From assembly GCF_041956535.1 (NCBI RefSeq), contig NW_027192219.1, forward strand, positions 106,846 through 133,531: DNA of 26,686 bases. Direction: 5' to 3'. Source of the DNA: Calcarisporiella thermophila CBS 279.70 (taxonomy: Eukaryota; Calcarisporiellomycota). The position numbers and the translations under genes are program-made. Below are positions 17,978 to 26,686 of the stretch, in pieces. Numbering within the stretch: the first letter of the stretch is position 1; every line of letters begins with the position of its first letter. Below the pieces are notes generated by a model that was given only the letters and a program-made list of their open reading frames with translations, ran no database searches and was not told where the DNA came from.

Positions 17978-18826
17978 ATGTCCTGTTACGATCCTCTCGG
18001 CATTGCATACAAGCTCGATGATTCTGTTGCCCGCCAGGCGGCGGAGGCACAACAAAACCTTCAGCACGAACGCTATCAGCTGTTGGAGGCTGCCGCCCTT
18101 CGCCAATATTCCATCACTGTTGATCCGGACGGCCCGGGAAATAGACTTATCGCCATCGGAGCCACGGTTTTGCGGGTGTTGTGGCTGGAGGGAGACGAGA
18201 TAGACGCAGCGCTGGCGAGAGCAGAGTCAAACCAAAACTGCAGGGAAGGAGGCGTGCTCTACCTAACCGGCGAGGGCGTGTTCTGGTGCATTGTGGAGCG
18301 ATGGCACCAGAGGGGCTGTGAAGTGAAGAAGGAGAAGCCTTCGATCGAGGCGATACTGGGAGACGTCAGAGCGAAGCGGGATAAGAGCTCCGTGCCGTGC
18401 ATGTTCTTCTCGACCCCCTTTGGCTGTCTGCAGATGCAAATTGGGCGCGAGTGCCCCTTCCGTCATATGCACGAGCACCGTTTACGCTGCCGGAATCTGG
18501 TGTTCACGGAGCGGCTCGAGCGACTGGGAGGATTCACCCTCCGAGAGCGCCAGCAGTTCGCACGCAGAGCAATGCGGCGCATGGAGATCCTAATTGGACG
18601 ATGCCCCACCGAGGAAGAGATTGATGCCCACGTCGAGCTGTATATTCACCTAGCAAGATGCTTTTGTGGATACTGTGAGAAGCCCGAAGTCCCCGGGAGA
18701 GCGGTATTTCGACAATGCAAGAAATGCAGGAGGGTGTGGTATTGTTCGAGCGCTTGTCAACGCGCGGACTGGTGGCGACATTGGAAGGCGTGTACGCCGT
18801 GGGAGAAGTTTGTATACCGTGAATGA
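17978..18826 (+). CDS. CCCH plus MYND zinc-finger protein
   Basis: An intronless frame of 282 residues from the ATG at 17978. An upstream in-frame ATG at 17897 would add 27 residues of hydrophobic, leader-like sequence, which I treat as 5' leader. Residues 141-163 form a CCCH finger (C-x8-C-x8-C-x3-H: Cys141, Cys150, Cys159, His163), a type that usually binds RNA. Residues 230-272 form a MYND finger (Cys230, Cys233, Cys247, Cys250, Cys256, Cys260, His268, Cys272; QCKKCRRVWYCSSAC), a protein-protein interaction module. Residues 14-135 are mostly helical with no known domain. There is no SET domain. The likely role is regulatory, in the nucleus or cytoplasm. I do not recognise a named orthologue. 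Confidence 0.85.
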   Translation: MSCYDPLGIAYKLDDSVARQAAEAQQNLQHERYQLLEAAALRQYSITVDPDGPGNRLIAIGATVLRVLWLEGDEIDAALARAESNQNCREGGVLYLTGEGVFWCIVERWHQRGCEVKKEKPSIEAILGDVRAKRDKSSVPCMFFSTPFGCLQMQIGRECPFRHMHEHRLRCRNLVFTERLERLGGFTLRERQQFARRAMRRMEILIGRCPTEEEIDAHVELYIHLARCFCGYCEKPEVPGRAVFRQCKKCRRVWYCSSACQRADWWRHWKACTPWEKFVYRE

Positions 18827-19130
18827 TTAGACGATGTATACCTTATATATTCCATTACGGAGATAGTCTATGTGCATGTATTTATTTCTTACTGCTTGCT
18901 TTACGGTTCATACTGTTTTTCTATATTTTCTTCTGTAAAACTTATTTGCAATAGAATTGTTTTTTTTCTTTTCCTATAATATCTAGGTCTACTAGATGGA
19001 GATGCGGAATGTATGATATTTCAGAAACTAGCTAAAATATTTTTTTTCGCGTTTTTTTATCAATTCGGATTTGGACATTCTCAGCAGCCGACATAGAGGA
19101 ATAAAAAAAAAAGCATCACAGATAATATTA
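18827..19130. other. Short spacer between CCCH-MYND gene and ALG6
   Basis: About 300 bp, AT-rich, with T-runs (for example 18960-18968). It serves as the 3' region of one gene and the promoter of the next, in tandem. An open frame upstream of the ALG6 ATG (from 19071) is probably leader sequence. I see no other feature. Confidence 0.5.
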
Positions 19131-21022
19131 ATGCCTCGCAAGAAAAGACAATCAACCCCTAATCCATCCCAATCCAAAGCCCCTTCCAACCCAACTCATT
19201 CCGACGCCCCTGTTCCCGTGCCCAGCAATAATGTTCCCACTCCTTCTAAATTAGGTCCAAGCGATTCTCCAATTACTCGCCTCCTTTCCTTTCTCTCCTC
19301 CCTTGGTCTTAGCGAAGCATACATTCTATTTGTCGTGCTCGCAATCGCATGGTGCATCCGCGCTGCAGTAGGCCTCTGGCCTTACTCAGGTAAGAATACA
19401 CCGCAGCATATTCAAGTTTGGTCTCGTGAGGTCATCTCTGCTATTAACAAAATAGGCGAAAATACTCCTCCTCTTTATGGTGATTTTGAGGCTCAGCGAC
19501 ATTGGATGGAATTGACGCTTCATGTGCCTATCAATCAATGGTATTTTCACGATCTTAAATGGTGGGGACTTGACTACCCTCCATTAACCGCCTATATCAG
19601 TTGGGTGTGTGGCGTAGTGTGAGTGTCTTTACTTGTAATGCAACCATTCCTAGTGCCAATGGGCGTATCTCATTGCTTTAGAGGATCCTGGATAAACCCC
19701 GCTTGGTTTGCTTTGTACGATTCACGGGGCCTAGAAGGCCCTGAGTTGAAGCTCTTTATGAGAACATCGGTCATACTTCTCGAGTTCATGATATACGTGC
19801 CGGCGGTCATCGGCTTCGTTCGAAGATGCTCAAAGAAACGTGACGTAAACACCAATGCAAATATATTGCTACTACTATTGCAACCGTCGCTGCTAATTAT
19901 TGACCACGGACACTTCCAGTAACTGCATTATTTCACGCTTACATTTTGGACATTTCCCTAAGCGCTCTAATGATCCTAATTAGGTATAATACCGTGATGT
20001 TAGGATTAACCCTGTGGGCAATTAATTTTATTCATGACGGCCGCTTTATTGCAGGCAGCATCGCCTTCTGTCTCTCTCTTGCATTCAAACAGATGGCACT
20101 CTACTACGCCCCCGTCATTTTTTTCTTCCTGCTCGGCAAATGCTTCTCTCTGTCGCCCTCGGCTGGGCTGCGCCTCTTTTCACAGCTTGGTCTCACAGTT
20201 TTGGCTACCTTCGGGGTCGTGTTTTCACCCTTCCTTCGACCAGACCAGCTGGCTCAAGCCATCCACCGAATATTCCCAGTAGCCCGCGGATTATACGAAG
20301 ATAAAGTAGCCAATCTATGGTGTGCGGCCAATGTCATCATTAAGATCAGGGATCTGCTCAGTCAGGAGGCCTGCATGAAGTTGAGTTTAGCGGCCACCTT
20401 ATTGGCAATATCCCCCTCTTGCTTTGATATTTTTCGACGGCCCAACTTTGAGCGCCTACCCATGGCCCTCTCCGGATCGGCGTTAGCTTTTTTCCTCTTT
20501 TCTTTTCAAGTGCATGAGAAGAGCATTTTATTGCCTCTTCTTCCTGCCTTGCTGATGAGCGTGGTTACAAAAAATGACGATAAATGGGCAGGGATAGACA
20601 GAGATATCATTGCATGGTATAATAATTTGGCGATGTTCAGCATGTATCCGCTGTTGCAGCGAGAACAGCTTATCATTCCTTATGCTGCTCTATTGTCCGT
20701 CTGGGTTTGGGCGGGAAAAAACTACCCAAGACATTCTCCACCTTGGACAAGAGGGGCTTTATGGGTAAGCCATTCCATTTTATTGAAAGAGGTTTCGATG
20801 CAGTGTTAATGATAGTGTTATAAGCTCTCCTACGCGTGGATGGTCCTTTGGCATTTTTTGGAGGCCACCATTCCCCCGCCCCCACGATATCCCGACTTCT
20901 ACACAGTACTTAATGTCATCTCAAGCTTTGGATGCTTCGGGGTGGTGTGGTTGTATTTCGTGGCAAGACAGCTATTTTCTTCACAACCGGTAAAACCTGC
21001 AAAGAAGAAAAAGCGATCCTAA
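19131..21022 (+). CDS. ALG6: Dolichyl-P-Glc:Man9GlcNAc2-PP-dolichol alpha-1,3-glucosyltransferase
   Basis: Adds the first glucose to the lipid-linked N-glycan precursor in the ER lumen. Exons: 19131-19389, 19456-19618, 19682-19918, 19984-20764, 20825-21022; phases agree, giving 545 aa (yeast Alg6 544). After a Pro/Ser-rich cytosolic N-terminus and a first membrane helix comes GDFEAQRHWMELT, then WWGLDYPPLTAY, SWINPAWFAL, and IIDHGHFQYNTVMLGL. GDFEAQRHW identifies ALG6 rather than ALG8. The product is a multi-span membrane protein with a C-terminal Lys-rich PAKKKKRS, similar to a dilysine-type ER signal but not exact. The first intron (66 nt) is a multiple of three without stops; I treat it as spliced because the family has GKPP/GENTPP directly before the GDFEAQRHW segment. 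The stop overlaps the stop of the convergent gene. Confidence 0.94.
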
Positions 21023-21891
21023 TCCTTGGGAGGGTCAGAGGATGGGTGACGAGAAGAATGGGCAAACTCCTCGGTGAGGGCGTGGATGAGATCCCGGTGA
21101 ATCTAGTGTAATAAAGTTCAAAACATTGTGAGCAAATAGATTGTATTCGGATAACATGGCAGAGAGTGAAATAGTAAGGGAAACAAATGGTTTAGTACCT
21201 CTAAAGGGGTGCGTTTAGTAATACGGATTTTGCGATAAGACCTCCTTCGCCGTCGGCGATCTCGCTGCTCAGCGAGTTTCTCAATCTCGGATTTAGCATA
21301 TGCTTGCTGCGTTTCTATATATACCAGGTTACTCTTTGCACTCCTCTCCATAATAACCTCTGATCCTTTACCTTTCATCGCCTCCATCTTTTCCACCATA
21401 TCATCAATGCCTTGGTGAATTTCAAAGCGCTCCCTGTCATTTCGCACTTTCTTTGATGCTTCGATGGTGGAAGCATAATCGGAGAGCCTGTCAATGACCT
21501 CAGAAGTGGGAACTGGAAAATGATGAACTTGATTCAGCGACGACTGATCCGATTGAACCAATTTGGCGTCTTTTGAAAATGAAATCACCGCGGGGGCATG
21601 TCGGTAAAAAAACAATGAACTCGGTGGCTCTTTCTCCTGCTCTTGACATTGCCTCGACTTATTTTGAGCCTGAGGAGCAGTAGGTGAGCGATCCTTCAAG
21701 ATCATATGATTAAAACATAGTTCAATATAAAAAAAAAAAAAAAAAAAAACAGAATTCTGGTGAATTACCAGCTGCTCCCGTAGATCTTCCAGATTCCAGT
21801 TCAAATGCTTTAAAAGGTCATCTATCTTGCTCTCATAGAACGCAATATCTTTAGATAGAGAGTTGAGAAATTCTTTTTTTGATTCTGTCAT
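21019..21891 (-). CDS. Coiled-coil-like protein of unknown function
   Basis: Exons: 21891-21769, 21693-21199, 21102-21019; phase 0 at both junctions, giving 233 aa. The first intron (75 nt) contains a run of 21 T on the coding strand and is itself an open multiple of three, so it could be misread as exon. The product is hydrophilic. It has helical, heptad-like segments at the N-terminus (FLNSLSKDIAFYESKIDDLL) and in the middle to C-terminal half (about 130-195), followed by a very basic patch (RDRRRRRRSYRKIR). There is no signal peptide or membrane helix. I do not recognise the family; a subunit of a larger complex is plausible but unproven. Its start is 112 bp from LAS21, divergent, and its stop overlaps the ALG6 stop. 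Confidence 0.7.
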
Positions 21892-22003
21892 AGAATCCTG
21901 CAAGGATGCGATTTCGGTTTATATTATATTTATAAATATAAATCAAGTCAAAATACAAAATCGTTCTTGCCACCGAACGCTAAGCATGCAATCCTCATAA
22001 CAC

Positions 22004-24999
22004 ATGAAACAATCTTACTTGTTCCCATTACTTTTCCTTATTTCCCTTCAATTCGCGGGACTCACTCTTTTTGCCCGTGGTTTCTTCCCGTATAAAACGT
22101 ATGTTCCCGGCTTTGCAAGTGTCGATGATACTCCACCGCTTCCGAACGGGGTGAAGCCGGAGGGAGGAATCGGTCAAGAACCAATTTTTGGACGAATGGT
22201 GTTCATGCTTGTGGATGCCCTAAGAAAGTAAGTCATCGATTACATTTCCATTTTCCCTTCAGAGATAGTTTAATAACTTGGGTCTGATGGCTAGCGATTT
22301 TGTTTTTGGGCCCGACTCTGGAATGCTCTTTGTCAAGAAGTAACGTTTTCATTAAAAACCCCAATAATATTATCCCGCAAACTCACAATGTATATGATAC
22401 ATTAGTCTTATTGCCAACAACACTGCTCTTCCGTTTACTGCGATTGCCTCCGCCCCAACTGTAACGCTCCCCCGAATTAAATCACTTACTACCGGTACTA
22501 TTCCAAGCTTTCTCGACGCGATTCTTAACATTGCCGAGTCGGACACCTCATCATCGCTTGCCTACCAGGACAACTGGGTGCATCAGCTTTGGAGTATGGG
22601 AAAGAAAATTAACTTTTACGGAGATGACACGTGGCTCAAGCTTTTTCCAGGAATGTTCAAGAGATGGGAGGGAACAAGTTCATTCTATGTGACGGTAATA
22701 ACATTTTTGTGAATTAGATGGGTGCCCAATATACTCAATAGCAATAATATGGCCTCTGCCAGGATACAGTGGAAGTCGATCTTAATGTGACACGTCACCT
22801 TCCCGGTGAACTAGCCCGTGCCGACTGGGATGTGCTGATCCTCCACTACCTCGGCCTGGACCATATTGGCCACAAGGATGGTCCATCTAGTCCTCTTATG
22901 CTACCCAAGCAACGGGAAATGGATACCGTGGCACGCAATATCTATGAAACTCTATTGCGCCAAGACGAGGAGCGGAAATCGAGAGGTGAGAAACCGACTC
23001 TTTTCGTGTTGTGCGGAGATCACGGGATGAACGAAGTTGGCAATCATGGAGGATCCTCTCTCGGCGAGGTTTCAACTGTAAATTCGACTCGAACCCTTTT
23101 TCATTTTGTATCGTGCTAATCCGCGTGCTTTGGGTGAAATATCCTCTGCTATTAGGCACTCGTGCTCATGAGCAATGAGTTCAAAAACATAGGCTTCGCA
23201 CATCACCGCACCATTGATCAATACGATATTGTCCCTACGCTTTCTCTCCTCCTTGGTCTGCCCATCCCTCAGAACAATCTCGGCCTGCTAGTTCCTGAGC
23301 CCTTCGCAGGGCACGACCTCTTGCGTGCCATGCAAATCAATGCGGCTCAGCTTAGTAAAGTGGTTCAATCACGCTGGGAGAATTTCGATGTACTAGTAAA
23401 GAAGGAGGCTGGAGAAAAGTGCGAGACCAAAAGTGAAGATGGAGAAAAATTGGCGTGTTTGTACCGGGGTGCGCTGAATCATCACCTCAACTCACTGAGC
23501 GGAGACACAGCTAGAGGTGATGAAGCCATGCTAGCCTATAGAGAGTTTTCTGCGCTTGCAAGCTCTCTTCTTTCCCGGACTGCTAGCAACTATGACTTAG
23601 TTGGCATGTTTCAGGGCATCTTTCTGCTCATTACCGCTGCCATTGGGCTCACCTATTTCTCTTTTACTCAAGCTCGCAAACCCGCTCTCTCCGCGGACAA
23701 GGGCTTTATGCTGGAGACTAGATTGTTCAATGGGGCCTTGTTGGCATACTTGGTTTCCTTATTTGGGAGCAGCTACATTGAAGAAGAGCATTTGTTTTTT
23801 TATTATTTAACAGGAAGTCTATGGCTCGTCCATTTCTTGGCTAGTGTAAAGCATGCAAGAAAAGAGAAAGGGTACCGGATATCATGGTATATACCAATAG
23901 CACAGATGGGTGTGCTGAGGATTCTGAGGAGTTGGAATCAAACCGGTAAAATTCCTGTGCAGCTAAGCTTGGAAATGTATAATCCATTAATGTTCGGTTA
24001 ATATAGGCCAGAAAAGAGCGGGTAACATTGACATTCGCCACCACCTCACCACCACCCATACCCCCCTTCTCTGGGCGCTATTTTTATTTACCCTTACACT
24101 TATCCCATTTCTCACCTGCAAACTTGCCTTCAAACGCATACCTCGTCGAGTCCCACGCATTCCCGTTACCCTGGTTTTCAGCCTAACAATTGGGGTATCT
24201 CTGCTCATAACAGTCTATAAAATTGGAACAGACAGCGTATTAGAAATGTGGATAACAGCGAAGCAGAGGCTATGGCTAGCATGGCTAGTATACGTGTGTA
24301 TCGGAGCACTAACGCTATGTATAGGGTGCATCAGGTGGCAATGCAGAAGAGAGAAGGATATTATTGAACGGCAAAAAGGCATGTGTACTAGATTTCCATA
24401 TATATCTTTTTTTCTTGTCGCATTAATGGTCTCTCTTTGCAGTTTCCGAGCTATTGTCAATTCTAGCCCTTTCCACTACAACCCTTTTCCTTACCCTGCT
24501 CTCACGCCCGCATAACGCCCCCCTCTTTTTGCTCTTCATGGCCCAACTCTTCCTCTACCGCAGCTATCTCCAATATTCCCCCGATCGTCCGCCCCACCTT
24601 CATGCTGCCACCTTCCTAACCCTCGCTCACACTTCATTTTACGCTTTGGGCAACTCCAATTCCCTCGCAAGTATTGACCTCAACAACGCCTATATCGGAA
24701 TCAGCGGATACACCAATGCGGTCGGAGCGCTAACTTTCATCTCCAACTGGGCAGGGCCGATTTGGTGGACGGTAGGGTGGGCTCTTGGGGTAGGAGAAAC
24801 AAATGGGTATTTGTTTAGGTCCAGTTTCTTTTCGCTGGCGCTCGCCGCGCTCTCCGTATCCGTTCTGGTGCTGAGGGAGCATCTTTTTATTTGGACCGTG
24901 TTCTCCCCGAAATACCTGTACCAGGCAAGCTGGAGCGTTTTGTATCACGGGATAGTCGGTGGTATGGTTGCAATCCTTGGCCACCTCTTAAAATTATGA
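22004..24999 (+). CDS. LAS21: GPI ethanolamine phosphate transferase 2 (LAS21/GPI7, PIGG family)
   Basis: Adds ethanolamine phosphate to the second mannose of the GPI anchor in the ER. Exons: 22004-22227, 22295-22339, 22406-22694, 22763-23077, 23156-23945, 24007-24384, 24443-24999; all phases agree, giving 865 aa (yeast Las21 830). The alkaline-phosphatase-type lumenal domain shows MVFMLVDALR (Asp71), APTVTLPRIKSLTTG (106-120), FYGDDTWLKLFPG, NVTRHL, LHYLGLDHIGH (Asp219, His220, His223) and CGDHGMNEVGNHGG (Asp272, His273). The C-terminal half is a multi-span membrane domain; ILRSWNQTGQK joins exons 5 and 6. The N-terminus is a signal anchor. Two splice choices exist at the exon 6 donor (GT at 24385, or a rarer GC at 24378), changing a few residues. 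GAP between DALR and DFVFGPDSG is bridged by a 45-nt micro-exon. Confidence 0.94.
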
Positions 25000-25199
25000 T
25001 GCCGAATTTAATAGAATGAATCATGAGATATACATTGGAAAGCTGCTTTCACTTCTAAACCCAGAATCAGGCCAGTGCTCCTCATTCGTCCAACTGGCGT
25101 AGAAGCAGGATAGAATTCGAACTAGTTCCATAAATATTCAAAAGGTTACGTGAATGTTTTTCCGCCATTCTTTCTGGTAACCACTTCCTTTTGGGAACC
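25000..25199. other. Spacer after LAS21
   Basis: 200 bp holding the LAS21 3' region. A minus-strand frame of 90 codons (25082-25354) lies antisense to the next ORF and has no motif. I see no clear feature. Confidence 0.4.
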
Positions 25200-25608
25200 A
25201 TGACTAAAAAAATGGGATTTTCTGTTTCAAGCATGGAACCTTTCCTGATCGAGTTAAATTCTAAAAAAATTCGATTTGAAAACATCGAGAAATTTTTTTT
25301 CGATAACACATTTCCCATCTGGTCCGGGTCACAAATGCAATAAGAGAACGCCATTTTACTTAACCGTCGATTTTTGTGAAAAACTGTTTGTCTTCCGGAA
25401 TCAATCCCAGTTTGAAAAAGTAGAATTGAGGAAGACGGCTTCGCCCAATTCGATAATCTCGCTTGTCGCCGAGAATTTTGCCAACAGCATTATGACTCAC
25501 CCAAACTCCCGTTGTTCACAGCGCAACTCCTGCTACTGCTCTGAATGCAAGCGACAGTTCAAATCCTGGTACGAGTTCCTCGGACACAAGGTACTTCCAT
25601 GCACATAA
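25200..25608 (+). CDS. Zinc-finger-like ORF, apparently frameshifted
   Basis: A frame from ATG 25200 encodes MTKKMGFSVSSMEPFLIELN and on to a stop at 25341-25343. A second frame, shifted by one and open from about 25276, continues to 25608 with protein-like composition (TPFYLTVDFCEKLFVFRNQ). It ends in a finger C-x2-C-x12-H-x4-C (CSECKRQFKSWYEF, then H and C). The two frames overlap around a run of eight T (25293-25300), a typical place for an indel or base-calling error. It could be one broken gene, a gene with an unseen intron, or two chance frames. I do not recognise the family. Confidence 0.35.
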
Positions 25609-26686
25609 TCAAGCATGGCTAGAGCAAGCAATTGCTTACTCGTTCTTATTCATAGTGTACAAGGCCTGTCGTTGTATAACGAGCTAGATATCAGTGCACT
25701 TATAAATTTCACCTAACCTATTTGTCATTCAACGTGTTTACTCTGTATTCTTAAAATTACCTCTTTATACTGTATTCTCTACCACCTGGACCCCTTTAGT
25801 CTTCTTGACGGGGCTAAGGATATCATAATCGATGGTGTCGTTAGGAAACTGCAAATGCGATATATGTGCAGATTGTCCCCCCCCCCCCCGCCTTTGACAT
25901 TCATCATCACCTTGTATGATTTGCTCATGGATCTCCCTCATGTTTATATATATATATTAATATAAAAAATTTTATGTGTTGCTCAGAGTGTGAATGTCGA
26001 GTCATTAAGTTAGATATCGTTTTTGATTGTAAGACTAACAGCAAAGGGCGGTTGCCTTCGATCTAGGAGGCACGAGATGAGCTCGGTGGCATGCTGAAAA
26101 TTTCTAATAGCTCTTTCAGGATGAGATATTGGTACCTAATCATTTCCAATATATAGTGTGTGTACTGACTTATTTCGACTTAGAGGAAGGAAGAAAATCG
26201 AGTTAGGGTTGTTGATTGTTATCACTGCAGTTATAGTTGGGAGGTGTAAATGGTTAGAAAATATTGAGAGTGCCTAGTTGACCGTGTAAAATGCTCAGAA
26301 TAACGAATAGCAATAGAAGAGGTTGGATGTCTAAAGTATATATCGTTTAATTTTAGGCCACTTAGAATTCAAATTCCATCATATATACAAGTAGGGAAAA
26401 ATGTGTCACAGTGTTTTAACAATTTTTCTTTGGATGCTCAATTCTCCTGGATGGATGGAATATTATACAAGTGCCTTTATTATTAAACACTGGAGGATCT
26501 ACACTATATGCTGTTCCACCCGCTACCCCGGTTATATATGCATTTCTTGTAAAACTAGGAAATCGTTGAATAGCACCCCGAATTTATGGGAAATTGATAA
26601 CTTTATAAATGCCGATGTGTGCCAAAGATACCCAAATATTTTTTATATCCTCTCCACCATTCCATCTAAATATTTTTTATTACAAC
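25609..26686. other. AT-rich 3' end of window, no supported gene
   Basis: About 1.1 kb without convincing coding potential. It contains a 13-C tract (25877-25889) and a TATATATATATT microsatellite (25948 onward). No tRNA boxes, SINE tail blocks or splice-linked segments were found. Distal promoter or 3' end of an off-window gene is possible. Confidence 0.5.

Noticed and set aside
19131-21022. ALG8 instead of ALG6
   Set aside because: The lumenal motif GDFEAQRHW and IIDHGHFQYN are of the ALG6 type.
1-26686. CRISPR array, bacterial operon or prophage
   Set aside because: No regularly spaced repeats, and the genes carry spliceosomal introns throughout; the sequence is eukaryotic.

Overview
This looks like nuclear DNA of a fungus, probably an early-diverging lineage. 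The genes carry many short GT-AG introns (about 55-96 nt) and encode fungal-type ER glycosylation enzymes. A small secreted peptide precursor has a Kex2-type KR site. A complete adenosylcobalamin-dependent (class II) ribonucleotide reductase gene is present; in fungi such B12 genes are reported from early-branching phyla. The exact taxon cannot be read from the sequence. LAYOUT. Positions 1-8180 are AT-rich, gene-poor and full of repeats. They hold tRNA-derived SINE-like elements (1-310, 1082-1428 and, inverted, 3786-4058), the decayed first ORF of a non-LTR-type retroelement with a CCHC zinc knuckle (1730-2763), a 3' tail shared with the SINEs (3263-3371), an assembly gap (973-1081), an intact tRNA-Lys(CTT) at 4075-4147, a membrane ORF broken by one TAG, and a single-exon gene for a secreted eight-cysteine, defensin-like peptide (5759-6031) with its own TATA box. 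From about 8185 to 25000 the window is compact and gene-dense. In order: class II RNR (-), a small acidic protein (+), DNA polymerase iota (-), OST3/OST6 (+), YVH1/DUSP12 phosphatase (-), a CCCH-plus-MYND zinc-finger protein (+), ALG6 (+), an unrecognised coiled-coil-like protein (-) and LAS21/GPI7 (+). The last 1.7 kb is gene-poor again, apart from a possibly frameshifted zinc-finger-like ORF. GENE MODELS. I rebuilt exon structures by hand from splice sites, reading-phase agreement and family motifs. Every multi-exon model closes in frame: RNR 9 exons/810 aa, POLI 7/625, OST3 4/326, YVH1 5/331, ALG6 5/545, coiled-coil 3/233, LAS21 7/865. HOW THE GENES RELATE. OST3 and ALG6 serve N-glycosylation and LAS21 serves GPI-anchor synthesis, so three ER-lumen glycan genes lie within about 11 kb. 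RNR (dNTP supply) and POLI (translesion synthesis) are neighbours on the same strand, with one small gene between them. Several gene pairs are divergent over short spacers (112-387 bp). ALG6 and the coiled-coil gene overlap tail to tail by 4 bp at their stop codons. A GC-rich stretch at about 17100-17700 has no convincing protein and may be a structured RNA or a decayed element.
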